A stretch of 64,000 nucleotides of DNA from positions 59,369,552-59,433,551 of the forward strand of contig NC_031972.2 in NCBI RefSeq assembly GCF_001858045.2, given 5' to 3'. A program made the translations under genes and the position numbers. This document shows, piece after piece, positions 1 to 13,500 of this stretch (positions are counted from its first letter, which is position 1; each line of letters begins with the position of its first letter). The notes under the pieces were generated by a model. That model was not told the DNA's origin. It made no database searches and saw only the letters and a list, made by a program, of their open reading frames with translations. Origin of the DNA: Oreochromis niloticus (Eukaryota; Chordata; Actinopteri; Cichliformes; Cichlidae).

Positions 1-619
1 GCTGGTGATTCTGTGTATGTCTGTAAACACTGAATTTCTCCATGCAGAGAGAAACACAAGGGAAAATACACTGAGACCCTCAAGCAGATGCATGAAAAAC
101 TCATTATCTCTGCCTTCAGATCCACAACTGTGATTTAAAGACACTGGTGCAGAGACACTGTTAAGATGACTGTTAAGTGAAAATAACTGACTTGGCTTCT
201 ATGAGAAATGAGGATGTTTTCTAAAAGCTGCTCTTAGCTGGAAACAAGGCGTCCTTTCACATTAAGACAGAATAAAATGTTAGAACAAAAGATAGTGAAT
301 TGGCTTAATACTTGTCCTGAAGCTAAAATATTGTCAAAAGGGGAAGTTGGTCTAATAATGTGAACAATAGCCTATCTGCTACACTGTGTTGCTGTACATT
401 TAGGCCAAGCCAGTCATAAATAAAAGATCTCACCTAAGGCTCTAAACAAGAGTGAGAACAGATGGGTCTGGATAGCTCGGCCTGTTTTCCGCTGTACAGA
501 AACTAACACTCTTGATGGATGTGCTGCTTGTTCCTGTGCAGCTAGTGTACACAAGACTCCTCCATATTATGCAACACAATGTTAAGCACGGACACGGATA
601 CACGGACAAATCTGCTTAC
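1..619 (-). other. usp6nl: Intron of usp6nl (gene continues past left edge)
   Basis: This stretch follows the donor of the last usp6nl exon visible here (exon low end at 620, GTAAGC donor on the minus strand). The next part of the TBC domain, which in the family carries the YCQG glutamine-finger motif, is not found in it, so the following exon lies beyond the window. I see no other gene, repeat or RNA in it. Confidence 0.6.
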
Positions 620-3499
620 CGTGTTGTAGACAGAGTAAGCAGCTAGTACGTGAAACAGCGCCTGTTGCCTGGAGAGAGAAGAGAGAAGCCACCAGTTAAA
701 ACAACCAAACAAACTGAAACGCTGCGTTGGAGTAAAGCGGTTCAATTGAACCAATTATTTCATCCACCCAGTCGCTTAATCGACCCTCAGTATTGTTGCT
801 ACAGATTTAAGTTTTAATGTGTGACAGGACTTCTGTTATCGCTGAAAAAAAATTATGACCAAAAAGATTACTTTTATGGTTTTCTTTTCGTAATGGCTGA
901 CTGGGTGAAGTAGATAGTTTGTTCATGATATGTGAAAATATGCTGTCAAATATGGAAAGCCCCACAGATCTTCCAGAAATTACATCTGATTACAACTGCT
1001 TCAGACCTTGAACACAGGCAGCCAATGTGTGTAGGCGAATGTGTACAATGTGCACACGGCATAGGGATAGTAACAGATCTAATGTACGCAGATGTTGATA
1101 GGACAATGCTCCCACAGGACTCTATAGTAAATAGATGTCTTATGGACAGTGAAAGAGACAGGAAAGGAGCTTTAAATAGCTGTCAGTTTCTCAGTGTGTG
1201 TGAGACAGCTGCTGACTTGCAGGGAAGGAGTGGGCAGCCAGGCAGGATGGAGCGGTGTTTTGGTCTATTTGGACTTGGTGGCTTTGAATTGGAGGGGAAG
1301 TACATTACAAAGGGCAACAACAGAGCACTCAGTTACACACTCAGAGTGAAGAGTAACACATACCAGTGCCTTGCACAACTGTCCCAAGCAAATACAATAA
1401 GAAACAAAAAAAGGTATTTAGTGCTTGGAAGATAAGTCTGTGTACATTTGGTGATATAAGTTTCTGTTGTTGCAGTGGTATTACAGTACATGTGACGCCA
1501 GCGCACATTTCTGTATAATGCCATTTCCTGTGGGGCTTTGCGCACTGACAGGAAGGCTAATAAAATGCCGAGAGGAGGAAACCACATCTTTGGTTTTGTG
1601 TCTGTGCATGGCAATGTGTGCGTGTGCATATGTGAGTGGGGAGGGGACAGGGCTACTGCAACGTTTAGGTCAGAGGTCACACCCTGCAGGAACCTCTGTC
1701 AAGGGAAACCTGAACATGTGACCTGACAAAACAAAACAAAAGAAACAGGCAAAGCCACCTGTAACAAAAAAACCCCCAAAACAACCAAGGTTTAACAGTT
1801 TCTGTTAAAAAGTATGTATAATGTGTTACTTGTGGATACAATGAAATACAAGGTGCAGTAAACAGCTTCCTTCTGAGTGAAGCTAAGAACTCACTTGACT
1901 CCAAAGCGATCCATGAACATGATGTGGTTCCTGAAGGTTCTGTTAACATCCAAGTCTATCTGCTTAATTTCTGTGGAGAAGTTACGAGCCTGCTGCTTCA
2001 TTTTCTGGAGAACAGGGGAATGACATTTCTGTGTATAAAAACTGGGACATGGTTTCTCAAAATCCAAAATCATTGAAATTGCCAACAATTTTAAGATCCT
2101 ACCTCATATTTACCATCTTGTTTCACCTTCTCTATGTCTAAAAGCAAGGCCCAAGCTTGTCCTCTAAGTTGGAGAGGAATACCTTTATATACACGCTTCA
2201 CCAGCTGAAACAGATGTGACAGAAACACAAGAACACAGGCTCTTCATAAGGAGGCAAAAACAGACAGAGGGAGAGCGTCACGTTTGAGTGCTTCTTGAGG
2301 TATACGCCTTTTAGCTCTCTTGATTGACACGGATTCGTCTCATACACTCATGTACTTGTTTTTTTTTTTTAAATCCAGCTCCTCTCGACAGTCTAGTAAG
2401 AGGAGATGGATAAAGGAGTGAGCTGTTCTTAAAAGAGGAATGGAAAACAGATTCTAAAAAGAAACGGAAATAGTACATCAGATAGCCAAGCAGAAAAAAG
2501 GAAGAATGGGCTAAATTAAGACATGATGGTGTCTGAATGTTGATGGGTGACTATCGACCTTTTCACTGCTCTTGTATTTGTCCCATTTCTTCACCATCTT
2601 CAACCATTTCTCAACTCGCTCGAGCTCCTGCTGCTTTTGCTGGAGAGAAGAAAGACAAAACAACATGTGGTTCAGTGCATATGTGATGGGGACATAAATA
2701 GATCACTTGAATGGTAAAAATATGCAGTAGCTATACGTTAAAATGTTCATACCTTTTCTTCAAGCACACTGGGTGTTGGAAGCTCCTTCTCACTGGAGAA
2801 GGGCAGGAATACACAATATGTATCAAAGAAGTAGATTAAGAGAGTAATCTACATTTTATAGTGATAAAAAAAAATCATCATAATCTGAGAAGTAGCATAG
2901 ATAGAATGATGGGACCAATTCAATGCAAGGGAATGTGCACAAATTTAAAATACTGCAAGGTAGAGACCAAAGCTTCAAATGTACTTACTGCAGGAAGCCA
3001 AAGCGGTCTGTGATTTTATAAATGCTGTAGTCCGCATCCTCCCATGGATCAATACTGACACCCTCCTGCCTGCCCTGAAACACAAACAGTTCAAATCATG
3101 CATATTTGGACAGATCCATTATTTTCCTCTTTAAACCCTGCGAGTCAGGGCACTACATTTTAAATTAGGAGCCTGAGACATGAGCACATGCCTTGACATT
3201 TTCTGATGATGTTCTGCCTTCCTGACAGATGCAATTGAGACTTTAGCCCATGCAAAGGTAGGGAGCGTGTGAATGCTGATCTGTGTAGTATCCTCCAAAT
3301 GAAACGTGACAATCTTCTGTGGCTACACCTCTACAAATGCATTATGCTTTGCAAAAATATCCTAAGCGTAACCACAAATTGGTCACTATGGAAATGTTCA
3401 CAGTCACAGTTAGGTTTTCCTGTAAACACCTACCTTGTCATATTTAGAGATGATTTCAGCCCGTTCTTCTGCTATTAATGTGTCTATATCCTTCTTCAT
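620..3499 (-). CDS. usp6nl: USP6NL (RN-tre)-like TBC-domain Rab GTPase-activating protein, 5' part
   Basis: The family stimulates GTP hydrolysis by Rab5/Rab43-type GTPases in endocytic and Golgi traffic. Seven coding exons read right to left: 3434-3499 (ATG at 3499, exon from 3507), 2989-3074, 2753-2792, 2559-2639, 2103-2204, 1895-2004 and 620-668. All have GT-AG borders and join in frame to 178 codons. The N-terminal segment contains DPWEDADYSIYKITDRFGF. The TBC domain starts near residue 98 (YKGIPLQLRGQAW). The arginine-finger motif IDLDVNRTF lies at residues 141-149, with the putative catalytic Arg147. The last exon encodes QQALFHVLAAYSVYNT. The start was chosen because the frame is closed upstream in the likely first exon; the human short isoform begins at a similar place. 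The family protein is about 800 residues, so the rest is off the left edge. Confidence is high for family and exons, moderate for the exact start. Confidence 0.9.
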
Positions 3500-4795
3500 G
3501 TCAAAATCTATAAGAAAACACACAGAAAGAGATTAAGAGAGTAATCTCTCTTGCCCAATGTATATGCCAATGCATTGGCATATACAATGGGCATGTGGAA
3601 GAATATTGACCTTAAGATAATCTTGATCATTTACTGCGGATTGGTATGGCAGGATAATTGCACACTTGATGCATGGTATAAAATGTTGCTTGAATGTAAA
3701 AGAGATAACTGAAAGTGAAACATTAGAGAAAGATTGTAACATAAAACTGCTACAATATCATTTTCCTTGCATTAAACTTACTGAGATCCCTCCCTGAAAA
3801 TATGACACATACAGAAATTTTGAGGTAAACAGCCTATGAGTGTATGCTGGAGTTGGTGGAGGGCTTGAAACAGTACGAAGCAATGCAGGGCAGCAGCAGC
3901 ACTGACATGTCGCAGCGAGTAGGAAATTTAAAAATTTAAATATGGACTGTAACGTGAGGCGGATGAGGCATGCTACATGTTTATGACACAGTGCAGCTAG
4001 AGTTGGCTGTCTGAATTAGCTTGCATGGTATTGTCCAATGCAATTCTTCACAGTGACTTTTTGAAGAGTGTTTGTTTTAAAAAGGTTACACATGAAATTA
4101 GTATAATAAGTCAGCCCTTTGGAATAAATGTGGTGCACTGAGGAACGTTATACTGATTCTTGACAGCACATGCAGCCAACAGAAACCTCAGGCAGTAGAT
4201 TTTTCGCAGCATGCCAAGCAGCAACAGGTGTGAATGCACCTGTCATCTCACACAAAGACCCTTTAACTTTTCCCTGCAGACCCTTACTCATTGTGCTGAC
4301 AGGGAGACATTGCATTTGAAGCGATCTACCATTCACAAAATGTACAGCTCAGTTGTAAAACAGTGGGCATCTAAGTTCAGGATGCAATTTGTTTCTCAGT
4401 ACTTGTAACGGTGTCTTCCCACACACATAAAAAGGTATCCAGTGCTGCTGAAATACGAGCAGTTCTTGGGACTCTCCTTCAATTAGGCCTAATAATGGAA
4501 GAGGGTTGCCACAGTAGAAACAGGTGCTCAGTGAAACCAAACCTCTGAACAAATGGACTCTGTTGCTTTTTGCTTTCCTTTTCAAAATTTCCCTTTTCTT
4601 GTCCACCTCAGCTTGAGCCATTTCAGGGTTTTGATGGCATCAGCATACTTTCTGAACAGCTGTGTAAACCAACGTCTGTGAGGTGAGCTTGGTAACCAAA
4701 GTCTTATCTTACCTATATCACATGATCAGATAATGTGGCCTTACTAGTGTATTTATCATAGGCTAAGAAAGTCGTAAAGAAATAAATTAATGAAA

Positions 4796-4862
4796 AGCTG
4801 AGCACCTTAAGGCAACTATTGTTGTGATCTGGTGCAATATAAATAAAACTGAATTGCACTGA
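4796..4862 (+). repeat. Fish dispersed-repeat tail fragment
   Basis: The stretch resembles a 3' tail that recurs across fish genomes: a block like AAGGCAACTATTGTTGTGAT followed by a short AT-rich run containing ATATAAATAAAACTGAATTG. It is probably the end of a LINE or LINE-mobilised SINE. The assignment rests on recalled pattern only. Confidence 0.45.
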
Positions 4863-5308
4863 ATACTTTAACTATGCACACGATGTTGTTTAACATCACA
4901 GTTGATGTGTGGAGTGTCATGGCACAACATTGTAAAGCTACATGACTGTTTTTCTTAATTAATTGAATTTTTAAGCCCTCTTGATTTTATTGTATTTTCA
5001 CAATTACCAAAAGTTTAATTTATGTTTCTCTTCTAAGAGATGCACTAAATTTAAGTGAATGAGGAGGACTAATCTTATTTTGATGCAATAACTTAGTAGG
5101 AATGTCGCACAACACGGATGTGTAAGCAAGGTTATGCCAAGTGAACGTGCTCTGTTATTATGTGCTCAGCTTTAATGGCACTGCCAGTCAAACTTAATTC
5201 AAACGCATTAGGAGTCAATTGATTTATATGCCAACAACTTTAACCCGTCATCAAAGTGAAGATTGCTTTACTGCATTTTCACATGTTTATAAGTGTAAAT
5301 TGTAAATG

Positions 5309-5312
<4 letters not shown>

Positions 5313-5370
<58 letters not shown>

Positions 5371-5406
5371 GTATGTATATGTATGTATATGTATGTATAT
5401 GTATGT
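5313..5406. repeat. (AT)n microsatellite passing into ATGTATAT repeats
   Basis: About 50 bases of pure alternating AT are followed by repeated GTATATGTAT-type units. It lies in usp6nl intron 1 and is a simple sequence repeat with likely length polymorphism. Confidence 0.95.
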
Positions 5407-5780
5407 ACTCTGAATATGTATAACATTTCATTATGCTTTGTACAATGGAATTTTACTTTTTTTAAAAATCCTGTCTGCTGAGGGAATTTCTTTAAAAAAA
5501 ATTTTTTTTAAATAAATAAATAAAGCATCTGTCGTGCTTCATCTTAAGGTCTCAGATGCTTTCTTCCTGTGTTGAGTCTCCACACTGCTGATAGCATTGT
5601 TTTTGAGCCAGGAAGAAAAGGAAACTAGTGACTGCCACTCCTTCAATAACAGGTTCAAGGGAAAACTCCAGAACGAGTGGGACAAAATTCTTATTCCTCC
5701 AGCCATTAAAAAAATATTTCAACTCTTTCAGACTTGGACTGTGTGATCAGCAAGAAAGATTTCAGTAAAACCGCAGTAGA

Positions 5781-5893
5781 TCTGTCTGCGTAGGTTCTCA
5801 GTCATCCAGGTCACAGTAATCTAAGAAACTTTGAAAGAAAAGCGACCGGACTTCTTTAAGTTTCTTGAAGACGTTTTACCTCTCATCCGAGAA
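5781..5893. repeat. Dispersed fish repeat fragment
   Basis: The segment contains two blocks that I recall as frequent in fish genomic DNA: one around TTCTCAGTCATCCAGGTCAC and one around CTTGAAGACGTTTTACCTCT. They are probably a fragment of a retrotransposon 3' region. The family name is not certain. Confidence 0.5.
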
Positions 5894-8800
5894 ATATGAT
5901 TATGTCACACTAATGCAACTGGTGATTTGCTTGTGACTCATAAGCAAAATACAAGAAAAAACAGCTGAGGCTACATCCGTGGCTGCGTCAAAGTAATTTA
6001 CTTTCAGCTGCTCTTTTTAAGTGGTGAACAGGAAGGTGGCTACTTGTGGTTGGGATCAGGGTGTCAACAGATGGAAGCTCAATGGAAAATGTGATTAAGC
6101 AACTGAGAAGGTCACCAAGTGGGAGAAACCTCACACAAATATCACACCTGGGGGAGTTAATATGAATAGGGATGTGTCGTTTGTATAACTGTGTAGAAAA
6201 CAGAAGGAATGAATAAAGGTTTAAGTTATGTATGTTTTCGAAAGAAACAAAATGGGCCACTTGAGATAGTGAGAAGATAGTGTATGGTAAGCTGGAATTT
6301 GAGATGGTTAACACTGCTGAACATCCAGAGGAAGAGAACCGAAACAAACAACAACTGTATGGCTACGTTTTGACAACCATGTTGCTAACAGGGTAGAAAC
6401 TAAGGCTTAGATGACATCATTTCCTGTTATGACATAGGGCTCTAAATTAAGCTCATGTATATAAGCTCACAGTGCACAGTTGTAACCACAAAGAGCTTGC
6501 AGAGCATTCTGAGTCACAGTCAGCTAATTACAAGGTCTTCAGCGGTGATGCCGTGATGCGGCAGTCAAAACTTCCTTTACTGATTTATCACTAAAATTTC
6601 CTATCTCTAAATGTTGCTCACACACGTTAAAATGTCATGGATGAAGCCATAGCCAGCCTGGCTTTTGCAAGGAAAAAAAATTAAACCAACTAGCTTTATT
6701 TCAAAGACACTACTGGTAGCACACTTTTAAACAGCTCTCCACACTGAAAACCAAAAGGCCATTTATAGTTCTATCAGCTAACTGCGGTTCAAAAACTAAA
6801 AGATATATATAATCTCACAGGAAACAGAACACAATTCTCAAATGTTATTTAAACACATTTCTGTTTCCCTTGGTTTCTGATCTCTCTTTTGGCTTATAAT
6901 CAATCTTAATCCGAGCGGATTCCGATTTAAGGATTATACAAGCGCCAAGTAAGAATGAAAGCTTGGGATTACAAGTAGTCTGGCAATAACTTACTGTAGG
7001 GCCCTGAAAACTAACCACAAGCGCTAGACTCCTATTTAGATAGATACACGACGACATATTTGCAATATGTGCGTGTGGGTTGATATCTTGAACTGAAGCC
7101 TTCAAGTCAAACTACCTCAGACAGTTTGTACCAGCAAAAGGGCAAAAACACAAGGGAGATGAGCTGGGGTCAAATTTGGAAATACTGGAAAAAGGTTGAC
7201 CTGAATCCTGAAGGTCATATTTGTTGATTTGTTGAAAAGTTAATGTGTGGCTGGCACTCAAAACACTAACCTCACTGCTGATGGCGACGCAAAGCAAAAG
7301 ACACCAGATGTTTCGTTCTTTTGAGCACATGATTAGTCAGTGCTGCATGGTCAGCCAAAGGACACTCAGATCAAACAACAACTCAACCTGGTTACCTTGC
7401 AGAGTAAAATCTCACACTCACTCTTCAGATGCATATTTTATTATAAACATGTACTGTAAACCACCACTGTTCCTGCACAGGATCTTATAACCTCACTGTC
7501 AGGGTACTAATAAGCATGAAGTGTCAAAGACAAACAGATTTTTAATGAGGCACGACTAACATGTAAATGATGTAAATTAAGAATATGGTGGGATTATACA
7601 TCTGTTGCTTAAGTTTATAATCGTATTAATTAATTACTACAGTCATTAGTAGAACAATTTATGACAATTAAATTGAAAGAATGTCCTGTGGTGCATTCCA
7701 TTTCCCCTGTCATTACATTAGCTCAGTGGTGTAGCTTTGTGGTGGCTGTGAAGAACAAGTATGTCATTCTAGTTCAGAGAAGGGAAGCTTACAAGCAACC
7801 ACATGGCTTTAATTTCCCACATGAAGAACTCTCAAGTCCCAGATGGCAACAGAGCTCCAGTTTTGTAATGGGTGTCAAACACACAGTGTATGCATGTAAG
7901 CATGGATGTGTCCAAGAGAAGCAGAAAAGAGCTGAAAAAGCAGACAGAAAGCAACGACCACGAGGTGCCCTCCCTACTTTAAGCAGGGGCGAAGAAAGAT
8001 GATCATCCAGGGTCAAATTAGATGGTAATAGAGACCAAGTGAGAGCACTATTAAGAGATGAGGAATGTCATTGAAAGCTTACAACCTACTTAGAGAACAG
8101 GAATCATTAAAACGAACACAAGAGTGACTATTTTTTCCTTTCAAAAACATGAAGTTATGAAACCTCCATTAAAGCGAGACCAAAGCAGCTGAAACAAGAT
8201 TATCGTATACTCAAGGTGAGTTAATCTAAGAGAATTTTTAATAAGTACAATATAATGGACATAAATAATAATAATTTAGCTACCAAGTCATATTTTTAGA
8301 AGCCAGATTTTAACATGCTGAAAATAATAACCAATCACATTAATATAAAAAACCAGCTCAGATATCTCAGTATCATCGACAGCTTCTATATATGGCTCCA
8401 TACTAACAACATGTTTGGCAGGTGTGATGGTGCATGGACACGAGCCTTTTGTTTCACTGTGCCCATGCCAGTAGCATTTTTCCTCAAGGCTTGCTCATAG
8501 TGGCTACTGACTCATAGCAAAGTAAAACAAACTGTGTACTAAATCTTTTCTTGACTGAGCTGAAGCAAAGATCAAGTCCATACTAGGAATTCAAAGGACA
8601 ATTTGAGACAAGAATAATACCACACACCTTAGGCCACTTAGAGAAAATCTTACTTCTGAGAAGCTATGGTCTCCTTAACAAAAGATTCCCTGTCTTCCTT
8701 GCTGTCTGGGCCCTCTTCCCCGCCGCCCCATTTCACTCACTTTTTTGTAGTGTTTATGCATAGAAAATACCGACACAGACGTTGTGGCCCAGGGGGAAAC

Positions 8801-9100
8801 ATCCAGAGCTCAGGGACTGAGAAAAAGCACAAAGGCTCAGAATAGTCTGCTGTCCCCAAGGACTTTTTTTTGTCCTGCTGCACTCTGTATTACCCATGTC
8901 CCTCTGCCTTATCATTTTTCCAGAGAGAGCCACACGGAACATAGATTATACCAACATTACTCACCATCCCAATGTGCCCTTTTTCCTTTCATGACAAAGA
9001 AAAAAAACAAGATGGAGCAGGAGGAAGAGGGTTCACCTCACCTTGTATCACTCAGACTGAAAGCAGTCTCTGTTCATTACTGCGGCTTGAGAGCAGGAAG

Positions 9101-9121
9101 GGGGGGGGGGGGGGGGGGGGG
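9101..9121 (+). repeat. Poly-G homopolymer (21 G)
   Basis: Twenty-one consecutive G residues stand in otherwise mixed intronic sequence of usp6nl intron 1. Such tracts can form G-quadruplexes and are prone to length error in assembly. Confidence 0.95.
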
Positions 9122-12100
9122 TCTAATTATAACAATGACCACACAAAGTTTTAGATGCTAGAGAAGCAAGCCCATCACAGGCCTGTTTCCCAGACTGCAA
9201 GCAATTTTTTGAGGAGTGGTATGAGGACGACAAGAATGTCAAGGGAAGAATATTCATAAACACAAAACCTCAGATCCTGCAGAGAAAGCCACATTCTCAT
9301 AAATGGATCCTCATCTTAGAAAACACAGTCACAACATAAGCGGTGTAGCTAGAAAAAAAAAACTAAAACGTATATCCACACTTTAAATAACTACTGTTGT
9401 GGTAATGTTAGTAAACTCATACGTGAAGCTGAATGACTAATAAACAGAGAAAAACAGGTTTAAAAAAGTAATGCTTTAACCAGGCCTTTAACCATCTCGT
9501 ATTTAACTGTTTACAAAAGCAGCTTGCTGCACAACAAGCGTCCTTCACTAAATTAAGAGCAAACGCTCAGGTCACATTACTAAGTTCAAACGTAACATCT
9601 GATACAGCTTCCACTCTTTACAAACCATTATATTTTGACCAACACAGCACAGTGCTAGGTTTTGGAAAGCCAAACAGACTAAATAATTCAAGAAGGTGAA
9701 CACAAAGAGAGGATGTCACCCAATGAGGAAGAGCCGACCACGGCCAAAGTCAAAAGCTGAAGAGAAAAAAGAAAAAATGCTAGGCTTACCGTTACACACG
9801 GCGCGTGTGATTCGGTCAGTTTTAATGTTGTTAACAAGGACAGAAAGAGAGGATTATGGAAGGGGGACAGCTCTACACTGGAAGGACACTTATAGCAGTT
9901 CAGCAAAACGAGGTTAAGTATTTGGGGCAAAAACTAATTTAAAGTGGCATCTAGAAAAGACACAAACAGAGCCAATCATAGAGGGGAAATTCCAAGATGG
10001 TCCGTTTTAGCCTTTCTACAAATGTCAAAAAACAAACAAACAAAGTGTTCAGCTATTATCCTATGAACCGACCACTCATGTCCTCATGGGTGTAGCAGTT
10101 TTCAGCCTGAGTGACAATTTACAATCTCAACAGTGGTGTGACCTCAATTTCACTAATGACGGAGTGTGGGAAATAGAATTGGGATAATTTATAAACAAAC
10201 TAGCTCATGTAAATATTGTAATGATTTCTCACAGAAACCTGGTTTCTTGCACCATGATTATAATAAAGTAACATATTGACCGAATGCTAAAATGCTGTAT
10301 TTGAGACTTAAGGATTATAATAGTGTAAAGTAATTTTATTACACTGGTATCTATCATCTATTTGCCCTCTTATAACTGCCTTCTTAATATGATCATCCTT
10401 GTGTATTAATATAATTTTAAAAGGTGCTAACAATCGCAATCTTCATAAAAGCATCGTAAATGCCCCACTATTCTGAGATATTTGCGGACTTTACTATTAA
10501 GTTCCAATCCACTGGACGACTTTGGCTTTTCTGTGCAGAGTTTTCACGTTCTTTCTAGGAGTGCAAGCACACGTTTGGCAAATGAGAAACCCAAGTTGTA
10601 TGTAGGTGTGAGCGTGACTATGTTTGTCTCTATGTAGCCCATAAAAACACAGAAAACCTGTTCAGGGTGTGCAAAGGTCTATTACGCAATGCATGGTGAC
10701 ACAAACTCTAGGATCTTGTCACCCTGAAAAGAAAAACGTAGGATACTAATGGCCGGTGATATTCAAATATTTTGAGGAAAATTGTACTAATTTCTGTCCA
10801 AAATAGCTTCTGTGACATCTAACCTACCATAGAATATGTTTGGATAATACTGTCAGATGGAGGAATTTTGACCAGCTCATTTGTGACATCTCGACCCTGC
10901 ATGGCTCACAACACAATGTGCGAGACATTTTCACACAGGTCAACAAGCAGTGTTGCTGCTTCTGGTTCTGATGTAGCTCTCCACTGAAATAGGCCGGAGA
11001 GCTTTAAGCACGATACAGTAAATAAAAGCAAAATAAAAATTAAGCATTATTTTGTTGGTTGATAAAAACAGACCAACACCTGGACTTGCCTCAAGTGTGC
11101 CTCGGAACAACTTTTCGTAAACATAGCTATAGCCTATACTACTAAACCCCCCACACGCAATATCGTACACCTCCCCAGCTCTGACCACAATCGCATCACA
11201 AGATGATCAGAGATTACCTGTAACTGGTTTTAATCATCTGACAAGGCCACTGAAAACCTTTCATGGGTCACACTATTGGGGTAAAGCGTTTCGTTTTCTT
11301 CTTTCTTTAAAAGGCTGGCAAAAGGCTTCACTATTCGGTGCATTTTGTGACACTGGCCCATTTGTAAGCCTTTGGAATCTATCATAAAGCCGCCATTCAG
11401 ACCGACAAAAAGACTACTGTTGCTTCTCTGCTGTAATAATATTTTCCCAACAGAAAACAATGCAAACTCCTGGCTGAAAACGAGCATGTGAACCATAAAC
11501 AGACCCAAATGTTGTATCAGAGTAAAAAAATAAAGTGTCTGTGTTTATGGTTTATTTGACTAAAGCCGATTATGATCAAGGGATATATTTACTTATTATC
11601 TAAAATACTGCTGAACATAATACTACATAATTGCTTTAAAGTCTGCTAAGCAGGGATATATAACAGCAAATTTGAAAAAGCTTAATGAACACATCAGTGT
11701 TCTAAAAAAGGCAAATTCTGGTGAGTCATTAGGAAAAAAGACAAGGATAATAAAATAAGGGCTCACATGCTCTGCCTCACATGTGGCTGACATCCTGCTT
11801 GCAGTGAGAACAATGTTTAAAGGGAAAGGTTTTACTCACACACATATCCTAAAGTCACCCTGTGCTGCTGGACTCTAGATCAAATTGACGGTTTGAAAAG
11901 GATGAGATCCACGTAAATATTCATTTTTGAAAGTGCCATGTCCTATCTGTAAGTGCATACAGATTTACAGATTTTTCTCATAAGGGAAAATCTAATATTA
12001 AAGGGTGGTTGACTTATTGAGACTTGATTTATTGCCATCTGAAAAGCTTTACAACAGAAAACAAATCAAAGCAGTTCTTAACTAAAATGATTAGGAACAG

Positions 12101-13293
12101 ATGCAGGAGACAGGTAAGAGGCAGGAAATTGTGAGGTATGGGTGGGCTTCTCACATGCTAAACAAGAAGCAAAAACAGAAACACCTTTCTGATATGAACA
12201 GAAAGCAGCATCTTTAAAAAAAAAAAACACAGCTGTGAAGTGTATGTATGAAAACCTAATATAGCACTGACTTAATATGTCTGTGCAATACTTTTCATGC
12301 TATTTCCACAAGTACATATTTAAATTAAAGAGGTAATGTGCACATTAGCAGCATGCACATCTGCATTATTAGACTGCAATCCTACACAGGAGAGCTAGAG
12401 CTGCTGGACATCTTTTTCTTGAGTCTATCTGTCTGTAACCTCCCTCCCCCCACTCCACATTTGAACCAGCCAGACTCTCAGTTAACCTTCTAGAGGGGGG
12501 ACCAAGCACGGTGTAGCATGACATACAGACCAGCTACTGGCCTACTTTTGGATGCTGGAGTCTGCTTTCTGAGTGGTGGGATATTCAGAGTAAACCCCAG
12601 CTGGCTCCAGTTAACGAACTATGTCGCTTTTCGGACATAAAACGACAGGACATTGTGTCGAACACAACTATAGTTCCTGATTTGGACACTTCTCTCATAC
12701 CTGCCAAGTATACATCAACACAATGCGGAACTTAAAAGATGGCAAGAGCGAAAATGATTAAGAAATTTCTTTACTTCGTGAGAAAAAACCCCCAGACTAG
12801 ATGTGCTGTTCGGGTGAAACGCCAGATAATTAAGGACACCGAGTCATTTTCCCTGTTCTTAAACACTTGTCTTGTCACGGTTAACACGTAATTTAACAGC
12901 TGGAAAGCCCGTGAAGAGTGATGCGAAATCAGAAATTCCCAAAAATGAATACCGCTCCTACACAGCTCTTAACCACAGCGGGTTTGCAAAGCTAGCCAAC
13001 TTCCCTCACCATAAACCGTATCTGTTCCCTAAAACCTCCCCAAACATCCACGAGCACAAACCTTCACTTCCATTAACGGTTAACACGAGCGCTTTCTAAC
13101 AGCCCTGCACGTGCGACTAGTTTTAAAGCGAGTGAATAGGGGTTCATTTACTGATCTCTAGCTGATTGCGCAAGTTGTGAAAACATAACAGGACAGGAAA
13201 AGACAGTAACAAACGGGTCGTTTCGTTACAAGCGCTAATCAGATGGAGAAGACAACACAGTGTGTCAGAGACGCTAAAGCTGTCTCCGCTCAC

Positions 13294-13500
13294 CTTTTGA
13301 AGTGACTTCTCTGTTGCCGCGCTGTACAAACTACATCCACTATTCTCATTCTCTCCCTCGCTGCGAAGGGGAGCTGTCACACCGACGTTGCCACCGCGGT
13401 AAAGGCTTGTCCACGAGTGTCGACTACCTCCGCTCAAATCGATGTTGGTCAAACGGACAACCCCTCCACCCCCTTCCTCCCTCCTCACTCAGCCCTGCTC
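13294..13500 (-). promoter_or_regulatory. usp6nl: Presumed noncoding first exon and promoter of usp6nl
   Basis: On the minus strand a good donor (CAAAAG, then GTGAGC) lies at 13294/13293. Upstream of it is a CpG-richer stretch reaching about 13.7 kb, including clustered GCGAGCGAGCGAG-type sequence. This suits a CpG-type promoter and a 5' UTR exon spliced to the coding exon at 3507. An open frame runs through this exon, but spliced to the next exon it meets a stop at once, so it is not the N-terminus. The transcription start cannot be placed exactly. Confidence 0.5.

Larger units (their letters stand above)
3508..13293 (-). other. usp6nl: Large first intron of usp6nl
   Basis: This intron of about 9.8 kb lies between the acceptor of the first coding exon (3508) and the donor of the presumed noncoding exon at 13294. 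It holds hairpin-forming sequences at 3528-3593, a LINE-like tail at 4796, an AT microsatellite at 5313, a dispersed repeat at 5781 and a 21-G run at 9101. I recognise no conserved coding exon in the remainder. The several 60-125 codon open frames here show no family resemblance. Confidence 0.55.

Noticed and set aside
932..1435. Plus-strand open frame of 167 codons
   Set aside because: It lies in an intron of usp6nl on the opposite strand, with no recognised motif, no signal of splicing and low-complexity composition.
4349..4621. Minus-strand open frame beginning MAQAEVDKKREILKRKAK
   Set aside because: The basic start looked like a possible exon of usp6nl or a retroelement, but there is no matching family segment and no suitable splice donor in frame.
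13144..13488. Minus-strand open frame covering the usp6nl first exon
   Set aside because: Spliced to the next exon it hits a stop after three codons, so it cannot be the protein N-terminus; it is 5' UTR.
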